Positions 15,957 through 24,639 are shown, counted from the stretch's first letter. The stretch is DNA of 24,639 nt from Coriobacteriia bacterium (GCA_016938395.1 JAFGUS010000021.1:1-24639), one strand, 5' to 3'. Notes: generated by a model not told the origin, from the letters alone. Numbers and translations are program-made.

Positions 15957-15962
15957 TACACT
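15957..15962 (+). promoter_or_regulatory. Candidate -10 box of the sulP gene
   Basis: TACACT, four of six consensus positions and TANNNT-type, 40 bases before the ATG at 16002. The -35 region is poor (CCTCAC at 17 bases), so the promoter is tentative. Confidence 0.35.
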
Positions 15963-16001
15963 GTCCGCGCACCGGAACAGAGGCGGCGCGGGGGGAGACC
16001 G

Positions 16002-17645
16002 ATGAGACCGGCGTTACTCGAGGCATGGCGAGCGGGGCTGTTCAGGCGCGCGCACTGGCTCCCCAACCTGGCAGCGGGTGTGGTGGTGGGCGTGGTCGCC
16101 ATCCCGCTGGCCATGGCGTTCGCCATCGCCGCAGGTGCTAAGCCGGAGCAGGGTCTCTACACCGCAATCGTGGCCGGACTCGTCGTCACGCTCTTCGGTG
16201 GAAGCCGCGTACAGATCGCCGGCCCTACCGGTGCCTTCGCCGTTCTCCTCGCCGGCGTCACCGCCCGCTACGGCATCGCAGGGCTTCAAACCGTCACTCT
16301 GCTCGCCGGACTCATCCTGCTCGTGTTCGGCCTCGCACGCCTCGGCACCGTGATCAAGTACATCCCGGAGTCGGTGGTCCTCGGCTTCACGGCAGGCATA
16401 GCGATCGTGATCTTCGTCGGGCAATGGCCGAACTTCTTCGGACTGCCAGCCACCGGGGGCGAGCACTTCGCCGAGAAGTTAGCCGGTCTCGTGAGCGTGC
16501 TCCCCTCGCTCAACCCGACGACGACCCTGCTCGCAGCGACGAGTGTGGCTGTCATCGTGCTCTGGCCGCGGATACCCAAGCTCGGGCAGATCCCCGCGCC
16601 GCTCGTGGCGCTCGTGGGCGGGACCATCTTCGTGTCACTCGCACGGCCCGAGGGCGTTGCCACCATCGGCACCGCCTTCGGAGGGCTGCCGCGCGGTCTC
16701 CCGTCGTTCGTGCTGCCGGGGCTCGCGCTGGGCGACCTTCCGGAGCTCATCCGCCCCGCGTTCGCCATCGCGCTACTCGGCGCGATCGAGTCGCTGCTGT
16801 CGGCCACGGTCGCCGACGGGATGACCGGAACGCGCCACGATGCCAACCAGGAGCCCCTCGGGCAGGGCGCGGCCAACGTGGCAGCCTCGCTCTTTGGAGG
16901 GTTCGCCGCAACAGGTGCCATCGCGCGGACCGCGACCAACATCCGTCATGGCGGGACGGGGCCGATCGCAGGCATCGTGCATGTGCTGACCGTGCTCCTC
17001 GTGGTAGTGGCGCTGGCGCCGCTTGGCACCAACGTGCCGCTTGCCACACTCGCCGCGATCCTCTTCGTGGTCGCGTTCAACATGAGCGACCTCGGCCGGG
17101 TGATCCGCACCGCACGGCACGCGCCACGCTCGGACGTGGCCGTCATGCTCATCACCCTTGCGCTCACGGTGTTCGCGGATCTCGTAGTAGCCGTCGAGGT
17201 GGGGGTCATCCTCGCGATGCTCAACTTCTTCCGGCGCATGACGGCGGCCGTGGGCGTGAACATCCTCGATGCGGACTCGATGGCCGCGCAGGCCCCCGAG
17301 CAGGTCGCCGCGTTCGAGGATGTGCTCGTGTACACGATCGACGGCCCGTTCTTCTTCGGCGCGATCGAGCAGTTCGAGGCCGCGCTGCTGCACACACACA
17401 CCGAGCCGCGTGCCATCGTCCTGAGTCTGGAGCGGGTCCCGTTCATCGACCTCACCGCGCTCGCAAGCCTCGAGGAGACCGTCGATCGCCTGCGCAAGCG
17501 CGGCGTCGGGGTCGCGCTCTGCCGCACGGGCGAGCGAGTAGCCGAGCGCATCGAGCGCACGGGCGTGGCCGAGGGGCTGCCTGTGGCGCCGACAGCATCG
17601 CTTGCCGAAGCGATCTCTGCAGTCGCCGGGAAGCGAGAGGGCTAG
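16002..17645 (+). CDS. SulP family anion transporter with STAS domain
   Basis: The 547-residue protein is a full SulP permease. It has an N-terminal membrane domain of about 12 helices, starting with DLxxGxxVGxVxIPLAMAF-like NLAAGVVVGVVAIPLAMAFA, and carries QIAGPTGAFAVLLAGV, PESVVLGFTAGIAIVIF and ESLLSATVADGMTGTRHDANQEPLGQGAANVAASLFGG, the conserved anion-site block. The C-terminal STAS domain (about residues 435-540) contains VYTIDGPFFFGAIEQF and ALVLSLERVPFIDLTA-like IVLSLERVPFIDLTALASLEE. Substrates of relatives are sulfate, bicarbonate, other dicarboxylates or chloride; the sequence does not decide, though a carbonic anhydrase gene lies 5 kb away. ATG follows GGGGGAGA. Longer in-frame starts overlap the Dabb gene and lack ribosome sites. 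Confidence 0.93.
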   Translation: MRPALLEAWRAGLFRRAHWLPNLAAGVVVGVVAIPLAMAFAIAAGAKPEQGLYTAIVAGLVVTLFGGSRVQIAGPTGAFAVLLAGVTARYGIAGLQTVTLLAGLILLVFGLARLGTVIKYIPESVVLGFTAGIAIVIFVGQWPNFFGLPATGGEHFAEKLAGLVSVLPSLNPTTTLLAATSVAVIVLWPRIPKLGQIPAPLVALVGGTIFVSLARPEGVATIGTAFGGLPRGLPSFVLPGLALGDLPELIRPAFAIALLGAIESLLSATVADGMTGTRHDANQEPLGQGAANVAASLFGGFAATGAIARTATNIRHGGTGPIAGIVHVLTVLLVVVALAPLGTNVPLATLAAILFVVAFNMSDLGRVIRTARHAPRSDVAVMLITLALTVFADLVVAVEVGVILAMLNFFRRMTAAVGVNILDADSMAAQAPEQVAAFEDVLVYTIDGPFFFGAIEQFEAALLHTHTEPRAIVLSLERVPFIDLTALASLEETVDRLRKRGVGVALCRTGERVAERIERTGVAEGLPVAPTASLAEAISAVAGKREG

Positions 17646-17681
17646 GGGTGGCTCCGGGGTGACCGGCGTGGCCCGCTGAAC

Positions 17682-17702
17682 GGCCCCGGCCTACGCGGGG
17701 CC
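17682..17702. terminator. Hairpin between sulP and the DUF1622 gene
   Basis: GGCCCCG and CGGGGCC form a perfect 7-bp stem with a 7-base loop. The hairpin overlaps the stop codon of the leftward DUF1622 gene and lies 37 bases after the sulP stop, which suits a terminator for sulP. Confidence 0.5.
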
Positions 17703-18053
17703 CTCGGACACGTGGCGCTGCCACGGCCAGCGACCGTCGATCTCCACCTCGAGCGCCCACGCGAGGAATGTCCGGATGACCACGAGCGCCCCAAGGACGG
17801 CGAGGTTGTCGAGCGTCGGCTCCACGGCGATCGTCCGGATGAGGTCGGCAGCAACGAGTATCTCGAGGCCGAGGAGCACGCTCCTGCCGAAGGTCGCACG
17901 CATCGTCTCGTACGCGCCCGAGGTCCCGGAAACGGCGCATTGCCGCGCCGCACGCCATGCGGCGAAGACGAACCCGGCCACGATCACGCCCACGCCCGCG
18001 ATCTCGAACGCGGTCGAGACCAGACCCATCACGTCGATCAGCGCCTCACGCAT
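17691..18053 (-). CDS. DUF1622 family membrane protein
   Basis: A 120-residue protein with three predicted membrane helices (ALIDVMGLVSTAFEIAGVGVIVAGFVF; SVLLGLEILVAADLIRTI; LAVLGALVVIRTFLAWALEVEI) and the characteristic DUF1622 stretches RATFGRSVLLGLEILVAADLIRT and VIRTFLAWALEVEIDGRWPWQ. The role of the family is unknown. Start choice: the ATG at 18053 follows a perfect GAGGAGG site at the right distance and gives the family's usual length; in-frame starts at 18110-18113 lack a ribosome site and would add 20 residues. It may follow the GNAT gene (start 18656, stop 18123) in one transcript. Confidence 0.88.
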   Translation of the reverse strand: MREALIDVMGLVSTAFEIAGVGVIVAGFVFAAWRAARQCAVSGTSGAYETMRATFGRSVLLGLEILVAADLIRTIAVEPTLDNLAVLGALVVIRTFLAWALEVEIDGRWPWQRHVSEGPA

Positions 18054-18122
18054 GAGGACCTCCTCGGCCTGCACGATCTCCATCGGAGCGATTGCGTGAT
18101 ACCACCGCATCACACCGCAATC

Positions 18123-18656
18123 CTACTCGCGCCACATCTCCGGCGCATCGAGCGGTGGTGCAACGCGGAGAATCCCCGGCGCGCCGAGCACATCGGGCTC
18201 GAGCTCGAGCACCTGCCAGCCCCACTCCCGCTCGGCGGGGTGAGGGGTCCGGACGCCTCGCGGCCAGGCGGGAACGAAGCCGAATCGCCCGTAGTACGCG
18301 GGGTCACCGAACACCAGCATCGCGATCTCACCCGACTCGTGCGCGAGGGCGATCGCGGCCTCAACGAGTGCGGTGCCCACACCCTGGTGCTGCGCATCGG
18401 GAGCCACCGCCAGCGGAGCGAGCACCAGGAGGGGGAAGCCCGGCAGTCCGTCATCGCGCTCGAGCCAGGCGCGTGAGAAGAGGACGTGCCCGACAAGTTC
18501 GCCCCCGTCCTCGGCGGCGAACGAGAGTGAGGACACGAAGGCATCGTCATGCATGAGGGAGAGCGCGAGGTCGGCTTCAATGTCGCTGCCGAACGCTCGT
18601 TGATGCACCTCGGCGACGGCCTCGACCTCGGACGGGTCGATCGGTCGCAGCAGCAT
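18123..18656 (-). CDS. GNAT family N-acetyltransferase
   Basis: The 177-residue protein has the GNAT fold: MLLRPIDPSEVEAVAEVHQRAF start, strand-rich middle, LAPLAVAPDAQHQGVGTALVEAAIALA (80-104) containing the acetyl-CoA pyrophosphate-binding Q-x-x-G-x-G-type loop (Q89 to G94), and VFGDPAYYGRFGFVPA, the Y-x-x-F/Y-GF motif of the YhbS-like subgroup. Substrate unknown. The ATG follows a perfect AAGGAGG. It lies 70 bases upstream of the DUF1622 gene on the same strand and is divergent from the PLP enzyme at 19000. Confidence 0.92.
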   Translation of the reverse strand: MLLRPIDPSEVEAVAEVHQRAFGSDIEADLALSLMHDDAFVSSLSFAAEDGGELVGHVLFSRAWLERDDGLPGFPLLVLAPLAVAPDAQHQGVGTALVEAAIALAHESGEIAMLVFGDPAYYGRFGFVPAWPRGVRTPHPAEREWGWQVLELEPDVLGAPGILRVAPPLDAPEMWRE

Positions 18657-18838
18657 GGAACCTCCTTGAGCCTGTCGAATCAGGACCGATAACCAAGATT
18701 CATGCACTTGCAGGTTAATGCCCATTCGTCTCGACAGGTCACCGCCTGTCCGGGCCGCTCATCAGGAAACCATCCGCTCGGCGATTGCGCCTGTGTTTCC
18801 AATCACAAACGCGACGACCGGTGGTACGTTCACGGTGG

Positions 18839-18869
18839 AGCGGCGCCTAGGAGGGGGGAAGGCGCCGCT
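18839..18869. repeat. 9-bp inverted repeat with purine-rich loop
   Basis: Perfect stem AGCGGCGCC / GGCGCCGCT, loop TAGGAGGGGGGAA of 13 bases. No start codon follows at a distance useful for translation. It could be a leader structure for the gene at 19000 or a terminator for something upstream; it does not match a riboswitch class that I can name. Confidence 0.5.
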
Positions 18870-18958
18870 GCAGCATTCTCAGGGGGTCGCGCTGGCTCGG
18901 GATGCCCTCGGTCGCCTCCACTCCAACGCTCGCTCGTCCACCCTGTCGCCGGACACGT

Positions 18959-18970
18959 GTAGCATGCTAC
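18959..18970. promoter_or_regulatory. Palindrome overlapping a -10-like box
   Basis: GTAGCATGCTAC is a perfect 12-base palindrome 29 bases before the GTG at 19000. Its left part, TAGCAT, matches the -10 consensus at four of six positions. A palindrome over a promoter core is a usual operator position; no regulator is known here and the -35 box is poor. Confidence 0.35.
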
Positions 18971-18999
18971 CTGTACGCAACCGACGCCGGGGAGCGAAC

Positions 19000-20457
19000 G
19001 TGCCCGACCCACACGATCAGTACGACGACACCCACCGCGCCACCGCGGAAGCGGCGTTTCTGGCGGGCCACCCGGGATACGATGCCGCCGCGATCGCCGC
19101 CCTGCGCGCCACCGATTACGCGCGCCTCGACGCGACCGGCTCCACGTATCTGGACCACACCGGCGCGGGACTCTACGCCGCCTCGCAGGTGGACCGACAC
19201 CGCGACGTCCTCGCATCCGGCGTCTTCGGCAACCCGCACTCGCACAACCCCTCGGCGCTTGCCTCGACCGCGCTCGTGGAGCGTGCCCGCGCCTCGGTAC
19301 TCGAGCACCTCAACGCAGACCCCGCCGAGTACGACGTCATCTTCACCGGCAACGCAAGCGGCGCGCTCAAGCTCGTCGGCGAGGCGTTCCCGTTCACATC
19401 CACAAGCACGTACGTGCTCCTCTACGACAACCACAACTCCGTCAACGGCATCCGCGAATTCGCGCGCCGGGCGGGAGCGCGCACCGTCTACGTGCCCGTG
19501 CGCCCGCCCGAGTTGCGTCTCGATGCCGACTTGCTCCAACGTGCGCTCGCCGAACCGTGCGACCCCTTGGCGTCGAAGCTCTTCGCGTACCCGGGGCAGT
19601 CGAACTTCTCCGGCGTGAAGCATCCGCTCGACTGGGTCGCGTGCGCCCGCGAGCTCGGCTGGACGACCATCCTGGATGCGGCGGCATTCCTGCCCACCAA
19701 CCGTCTCGACCTCGCCGAGATCAAGCCCGACTTCCTGCCCATCTCGTTCTACAAGATGTTCGGCTACCCCACCGGAGCCGGCGCTCTCGTTGCTCGGCAC
19801 GAGGCGCTGCGGATGCTCTGCCGCCCGTGGTTCGCGGGTGGCACGATCACGCTCGCCTCCGTGCAGGCCGAGGGCTGGTACCGCCTCGCACCGGGACACT
19901 CCGGCTTTGAGGACGGGACCGTGGACTTCCTCGGCCTGCCTGCGGTCGCCATCGGGCTCGAACACCTCGCGCGTGTGGGCGTGGAGCGCATCAACGCGCG
20001 CGTGATGGCGCTCGCCGACTGGTTGCTGGCCGAGATGACCACGGCCGCGCACGGCGACGGCTCGCCACTCGTGCGCATCTTCGGCCCGACGACCACCGAG
20101 GCCCGGGGCGCAACGATCGCGTTCTACCTGCTCGATCCTGCCGGTGAGGTGTACGACGTGGAGCGCGTGGAGCGCCTGGCTGGCGAGCAGGGCATCTCGC
20201 TGCGTACCGGCTGCTTCTGCAACCCGGGCGACGGAGAGGTCGCCCACGAGATCACGCGAGACGAGATGGCGACCTGCTTCGAGGAACCGGAGGTGCCGGT
20301 CACACTTGGCGACTGCCAGCGGATCATCCACGACCACACCGGCAAGGTGCCCAACACGATCCGTGTCTCGCTCGGTATCTCCTCGGACTTCGGCGACGTG
20401 TGGCGCTTCATGCGGTTCGTGGCCGGGTTCCGCGATCGCGATGCGGGCGGGATCTAG
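19000..20457 (+). CDS. Aminotransferase class V enzyme, molybdenum-cofactor-sulfurase-like
   Basis: The 485-residue PLP enzyme resembles the N-terminal domain of eukaryotic Moco sulfurases (MOCOS/ABA3). Diagnostic stretches are STYLDHTGAGLYAASQVDRH (48-67), GNPHSHNPSALAS (77-89), FTGNASGALKLVGEAF (115-130), the Asp of ILDAAAFLPTNRLDL (D226), the PLP lysine in ISFYKMFGYPTGAGAL (K252) and the catalytic cysteines LRTGCFCNPGD (C405, C407). These proteins act as cysteine desulfurases or related lyases. There is no MOSC domain fused and no Moco genes lie nearby, so the sulfur acceptor is unknown. GTG at 19000 follows GGGGAG; the conserved domain begins soon after. It is followed by a tandem repeat that begins at its stop codon. 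Confidence 0.88.
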   Translation: MPDPHDQYDDTHRATAEAAFLAGHPGYDAAAIAALRATDYARLDATGSTYLDHTGAGLYAASQVDRHRDVLASGVFGNPHSHNPSALASTALVERARASVLEHLNADPAEYDVIFTGNASGALKLVGEAFPFTSTSTYVLLYDNHNSVNGIREFARRAGARTVYVPVRPPELRLDADLLQRALAEPCDPLASKLFAYPGQSNFSGVKHPLDWVACARELGWTTILDAAAFLPTNRLDLAEIKPDFLPISFYKMFGYPTGAGALVARHEALRMLCRPWFAGGTITLASVQAEGWYRLAPGHSGFEDGTVDFLGLPAVAIGLEHLARVGVERINARVMALADWLLAEMTTAAHGDGSPLVRIFGPTTTEARGATIAFYLLDPAGEVYDVERVERLAGEQGISLRTGCFCNPGDGEVAHEITRDEMATCFEEPEVPVTLGDCQRIIHDHTGKVPNTIRVSLGISSDFGDVWRFMRFVAGFRDRDAGGI

Positions 20458-20628
20458 GCCGAACACGTGCTCGTCTTGCGACGGTGCGGTCGGGCGGATG
20501 AGCTAAGCGTTCCGATTCCGTAGGCTGACCGCGTGCTCGGCTGGGGACGGTGTGGTCGGGCGGGATGAGCTAAGCGTTCCGATTCCGTAGGCCGAACGCG
20601 TGCTCACCCGCCCGACCACACCCCGACC
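20455..20628. repeat. Tandem 66/67-base repeat with long nested palindrome
   Basis: The sequence after the PLP enzyme gene is two near-identical units (20455-20520, 66 bases; 20521-20587, 67 bases) and the start of a third (from 20588), each beginning TAGGC. The block GATGAGCTAAGCGTTCCGAT plus the following bases up to the next TAGGC is identical in both full units. In the second copy it forms a long nested hairpin at 20549-20622: GGTGTGGTCGGGCGGG pairs exactly with 20607-20622, then TGAGC (20566-20570) with GCTCA, then GCGTTC with GAACGC, 27 paired positions in all. It ends 6 bases before the stop of TypA on the other strand. It may act as a bidirectional terminator and looks like a dispersed palindromic element with a partial tandem copy. 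Confidence 0.85.
20549..20622. terminator. Long nested hairpin between convergent genes
   Basis: Stem of 16, 5 and 6 base pairs in succession, interrupted by one bulged A and a 3/2-base internal loop, with a 14-base terminal loop. It is placed between the convergent PLP enzyme and TypA genes and could end transcription from both directions; the size is unusual for a simple terminator. Confidence 0.55.
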
Positions 20629-22437
<1,809 letters not shown>

Positions 22438-22474
22438 GGATGCTCCGATACTCGGGTGCTCAAGAGGGCGGTAC

Positions 22475-22503
22475 AGGGTAGCACGCCGGGGGGGTGTTGT
22501 CCT
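22475..22503 (-). promoter_or_regulatory. Candidate promoter of typA
   Basis: Read leftward, AGGACA (22498-22503, four of six -35 positions) is 17 bases from TACCCT (22475-22480, TANNNT-type -10). Transcription would start about 30 bases before the ATG. Confidence 0.5.
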
Positions 22504-22572
22504 AGCGAGCGCGAGGCCGAACCAGGCAGGCGAGGCGCCGGATGGACCGCAGGGTCGATCGGCGCTACCGCC

Positions 22573-23133
22573 TCACTCGAGCCACGTCACCTCACCGGTG
22601 TCGAGCGATTTCACGGCGCAATGGATCTCCAGATGTGACGCGAGATCGGGGACACTCGCGCTCAGGAACTCGCTCACCTCCGCCATGGCCGCACGCGCGT
22701 TGGCGGCTACCGCGTCGCTCTCCGACATCTCCGGGCCGGATTGATCGGCAAGCCGCGCCGAGATCGGGTCGACGAGTGGGCGGAGCGCCTCATCCGGAGC
22801 CCCCGCAAGCGCGGCCCGCACTGCCCCGCACGCCTGGTGCCCGAGTACAATCACGAGCCGCACACCCAGCTCGCGCACCGCATACAGGATCGAGGTGAGC
22901 GCGGCCGCCTCGAGCACGTGTCCGGCGACCCTCACCACGAAGAGCGACCCCGGCGCCTGGTCGAAGACCTGCTCGACAGGGACGCGCGCGTCGGAGCAGC
23001 CGACCACGACAGCACGCGGCCGATGCACCGGCACGCCATCGCGTATCGCGTCCGGTGCCGCCTCACGCCGTGTCCGCACGAACCGCTCGTTGCCCGCGCG
23101 GAGCTCATCGAAGACCGCGTCTGTCCCGTGCAT
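22573..23133 (-). CDS. Beta-class carbonic anhydrase
   Basis: The 186-residue enzyme interconverts carbon dioxide and bicarbonate. The zinc ligands and catalytic dyad are all visible: [15 protein letters not shown] (C46, D48, R50) and LGHQACGAV (H99, C102). The stretch [23 protein letters not shown] is the actinobacterial form (RTAGHV-like) of the RNAGN motif. The protein is short at the C-terminus but has the final helix and strand. ATG at 23133 follows GGGAGAGAGG. It is followed by typA after a 135-base gap with its own promoter. A SulP transporter, some of which carry bicarbonate, lies 5 kb away, but no direct link is shown. Confidence 0.94.
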   Translation of the reverse strand: MHGTDAVFDELRAGNERFVRTRREAAPDAIRDGVPVHRPRAVVVGCSDARVPVEQVFDQAPGSLFVVRVAGHVLEAAALTSILYAVRELGVRLVIVLGHQACGAVRAALAGAPDEALRPLVDPISARLADQSGPEMSESDAVAANARAAMAEVSEFLSASVPDLASHLEIHCAVKSLDTGEVTWLE

Positions 23134-23144
23134 GCCGCCCGCCT

Positions 23145-23174
23145 CTCTCCCCCGGGCGCGGGAGAGTCCGGGGG
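23145..23174 (-). promoter_or_regulatory. Competing hairpins over the carbonic anhydrase ribosome site
   Basis: Read leftward, CTCTCCC can pair with GGGAGAG, which is part of the ribosome site (arms 23160-23166 and 23145-23151, 8-base loop). Alternatively CCCCCGG pairs with CCGGGGG (23168-23174 and 23149-23155, 12-base loop). Both stems are 7 perfect pairs and cannot exist together. Control of translation is possible but unproven. Confidence 0.4.
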
Positions 23175-23182
23175 TTCGCAGC

Positions 23183-23212
23183 AGTGTAGCCGAGGTTCAC
23201 CGGTCCTGTTAC
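23183..23212 (-). promoter_or_regulatory. Candidate promoter of the carbonic anhydrase gene
   Basis: Read leftward, GTAACA (23207-23212) and TACACT (23183-23188) are 18 bases apart, each with four consensus matches. Transcription would start near 23176, so the competing hairpins form the transcript's leader. Confidence 0.4.
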
Positions 23213-23300
23213 CCGAAGCTGGCAACTCCGGCGAGACGAAAGCCATCATGCAAACTGGTCTGCGAAGCCGGCGTACCCACCGGACCCGCTCCCGACCGCG

Positions 23301-23990
23301 CTACTTGACCTTGACGTCCAGCCCGCCGAAGACCGCCGTGGACCGCACGTGCACGACGGGTCCCGGCGTGTCCGGCAGCGGAGCCGGCGCGTTGCTGTCC
23401 GACCCGCCGAAGATGCCGGTCGAGGAGAGCATCACCTTCGTTCCCGGCGACACGATGATGTCGGTCCCGCCGAAGAGCGTAGTGGCGTCGATGAGCACGT
23501 CCTCGGTGATCAGCGCGCCGCGCAGGTCCAGGTCCACGCCACCGAACATGGCGAGCGTCACGGCGCCATTGAACGGCAACCCGGCGTAGACCGCCGTGGT
23601 GCCGGTGAAGATCGCGCTCAGCCGGTTGCCGGGATGGACGGGCCGCCCTTCGGCATCGACAGGGAGCCTTGGACCGGCGACCGCCTTCCAAAGCAGCGTG
23701 ACACCCAAGATGACAATCACCAGCGGCAGGAATAGCGACCACACCGAGATATCACCGAGCAGCCGCTGAGCGTCCGCCAACAACAGCCCGCCGATCCCCA
23801 GCAGGATGAGGTTCCCAACGTTCGGGCCCTGGTCGATGATGCTCACCAGCGCAGGAACGATCAGGAAGAGCGTCCACCAACCCTCGAAGAAGACGTCCGC
23901 GCCCCACCAGCCGAGCGTGTTCCCGGTGAGCACAACACCGAGCGCGACGAGCGCAATCCCGAACACGACCGCTGTGAGCTTGCTTCTCAT
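23301..23990 (-). CDS. LiaF-like membrane protein with cell-wall-stress C-terminal domain
   Basis: The 229-residue protein has four N-terminal membrane helices (about 8-25, 38-52, 58-73, 84-101) with the LiaF/DUF5668 pattern GIALVALGVVLTGNTLGWW and PLVIVILGVTLLWKA, then a linker and a right-handed beta-helix-like domain of repeated strands (LSAIFTGTTAVYAGLPFNGAVTLAMFGGVDLDLRGA, ATTLFGGTDIIVSPGTKV, STAVFGGLDVKVK). The repeated FGG-x-D is the hallmark of the LiaF C-terminal (DUF2154-like) domain. Relatives damp or sense envelope stress via a LiaSR kinase pair, which is absent here. ATG at 23990 follows GGAAGGA. Confidence 0.9.
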   Translation of the reverse strand: MRSKLTAVVFGIALVALGVVLTGNTLGWWGADVFFEGWWTLFLIVPALVSIIDQGPNVGNLILLGIGGLLLADAQRLLGDISVWSLFLPLVIVILGVTLLWKAVAGPRLPVDAEGRPVHPGNRLSAIFTGTTAVYAGLPFNGAVTLAMFGGVDLDLRGALITEDVLIDATTLFGGTDIIVSPGTKVMLSSTGIFGGSDSNAPAPLPDTPGPVVHVRSTAVFGGLDVKVK

Positions 23991-24022
23991 GTCAGTCCTT
24001 CCCCGATGACGAGTCACGCGCG

Positions 24023-24063
24023 GGCGGGTGCCCAGATTCGTTCATTCCCCACACGCACCCGCC
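24023..24063 (-). terminator. Hairpin directly after the second flavodoxin gene
   Basis: GGCGGGTGC and GCACCCGCC form a perfect 9-bp stem with a 23-base loop. It begins at the base after the stop of the flavodoxin gene and ends before the LiaF-like start at 23990, which suits a terminator or attenuator between the two. Confidence 0.5.
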
Positions 24064-24552
24064 TCAGAACTGCAGTCCTTCCGCCCACGCGCGGATCTCG
24101 TCCCAGTCCCGCGCGTCGCTCGCAGGCATCGCGCGCATGCCGGGGTTGTTATCCGGAAACCGCAGCGTCGTTGGATCGTGCTTCCCGCCAAAGACCGCCA
24201 CCGACACCGGCTTCATCCACTCGGACTTGGCGACGAACTTCTCCACCGGCCCACGTGCGCTCTCCATCTCCTCTGGTGTGTCATGGAAGGGCCCGAGCGC
24301 GAAGAGCGCGAAGGGCAGTTCGGCAAGCGCCTTCTTGTGCCGCGACACGAAGCGCTTGGCGTCACCATGCAACATGAAGTAGTAGAGCGCGCTGCCGAGC
24401 ACCACCGCGGAGTACCCGCCGATGTCTCGGACCTCCTTGGCGTCGCGCACGTCAACGTCATACCCGCGCTCCGCGAGAGCCTCGCCGACCGCCTCGGCCA
24501 CCTCACGTGTCGAGCCGTACTTAGTGGCGTACGCCACGAGCACCGATGCCAT
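24064..24552 (-). CDS. Flavodoxin-domain protein (HemG-like), second copy
   Basis: The 162-residue protein begins MASVLVAYATKYGSTREVAEAVGEAL, the FMN phosphate loop (TKYGST, 10-15), followed by YSAVVLGSALYYFMLHGDAKRFV and LPFALFALGPFHDTPEEM, the same layout as the protein at 9033-9542 but clearly divergent. It belongs to the same protoporphyrinogen-oxidase-like group (Flavodoxin_5). A redox role with FMN is secure in outline; the partner is unknown. The ATG follows GGAGGAGG; a GTG six bases earlier is too close to the ribosome site. Confidence 0.87.
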   Translation of the reverse strand: MASVLVAYATKYGSTREVAEAVGEALAERGYDVDVRDAKEVRDIGGYSAVVLGSALYYFMLHGDAKRFVSRHKKALAELPFALFALGPFHDTPEEMESARGPVEKFVAKSEWMKPVSVAVFGGKHDPTTLRFPDNNPGMRAMPASDARDWDEIRAWAEGLQF

Positions 24553-24639
24553 GCTCACGACCTCCTCCGTCGTGCCGAGGTGGCGGCTCGCCGCTCACCA
24601 CCTCTGTTTCGTACCCGGCCTGTGGCACCGGCTATCCCC

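Larger units (their letters stand above)
18657..18999. other. 343-base intergenic region between divergent genes
   Basis: No convincing gene is seen. The left 60 bases are relatively AT-rich (around 18685-18720) and probably hold the GNAT promoter. A 6-bp hairpin GACAGG/CCTGTC lies at 18733-18750. A 9-bp hairpin AGCGGCGCC/GGCGCCGCT at 18839-18869 has a 13-base purine-rich loop that contains a perfect AGGAGG-like sequence. A 12-base palindrome lies at 18959-18970. The frame of the downstream enzyme is open through this region but has no ribosome site, and I judge it noncoding. Confidence 0.6.

Noticed and set aside
16424..17662. 412-codon frame overlapping the SulP gene in another phase.
   Set aside because: Arg/Ala-rich, typical of out-of-phase reading of GC-rich DNA.
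18657..18999. A Moco riboswitch upstream of the Moco-sulfurase-like gene.
   Set aside because: The hairpin at 18839-18869 does not match the conserved elements of that motif that I know, and the region shows no multistem junction.
18718..18999. N-terminal extension of the PLP enzyme by 94 residues.
   Set aside because: The extra sequence is low in protein-like character, contains the palindromes and has no ribosome site; GTG at 19000 is preceded by GGGGAG.
23210..23290. Strings on the + strand resembling parts of the GEMM-I (c-di-GMP) riboswitch: GGCAACTCC, GACGAAAGCC, AAGCCGGCGTACCC in that order.
   Set aside because: The first hairpin between the opening blocks cannot form, the GACGCAAAGCC core lacks a base, and no gene lies downstream on that strand. 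Probably chance or a decayed relic; a covariance-model search would decide.

Overview
The window is a GC-rich bacterial chromosome segment with dense genes, strong Shine-Dalgarno sites (AAGGAGG, GAGGAGG), frequent GTG starts and short start/stop overlaps. It contains no phage, plasmid, CRISPR, tRNA or rRNA signature that I could see. Composition and gene content (LiaF-like protein, DUF1622 protein, TspO, lipoproteins with classic lipoboxes, actinobacterial-style beta-carbonic anhydrase) suggest a high-GC Gram-positive of the Actinomycetota, possibly a Coriobacteriia-like lineage. The lineage is inference, since no phylogenetic marker was aligned.

Layout, left to right. (1) 97-4545: a single-domain PAS protein transcribed leftward, back to back with a rightward MacAB-type exporter operon (adaptor, ATPase, permease) and a small membrane-anchored accessory protein. 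(2) 4595-6899: two small lipoproteins flanking an alpha/alpha-toroid protein. (3) 7024-8972: a self-contained module. A TTGACA promoter is covered by a nested palindromic operator and followed by an unknown three-helix membrane protein, a TetR repressor and a GyrI-like ligand-binding protein. (4) 9033-15033: a leftward block read from right to left as PhzF isomerase, a 74-residue unknown protein, a HAMP receptor with no output domain, an 802-residue PHP phosphoesterase/GT4 glycosyltransferase fusion, a papain-like-fold unknown protein and a flavodoxin. (5) 15143-18656: TspO, a Dabb-domain protein, a SulP anion transporter with STAS domain, a DUF1622 membrane protein and a GNAT acetyltransferase. 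(6) 19000-20457: a stand-alone molybdenum-cofactor-sulfurase-like PLP enzyme, followed by an unusual tandem palindromic element at 20455-20622. (7) 20629-24552, all leftward: TypA/BipA, beta-carbonic anhydrase, a LiaF-like membrane protein and a second flavodoxin.

Most genes are household or accessory envelope, stress and redox functions. The parts that look least described are the cluster at 9661-14078 (small protein, receptor without output, PHP-GT4 fusion, papain-like protein), the self-repressed membrane protein/TetR/GyrI module at 7024-8972, and the long nested hairpin with a tandem partial copy between two convergent genes at 20455-20628. None of these can be called a new system from sequence alone; each is reported with the check that would decide it.
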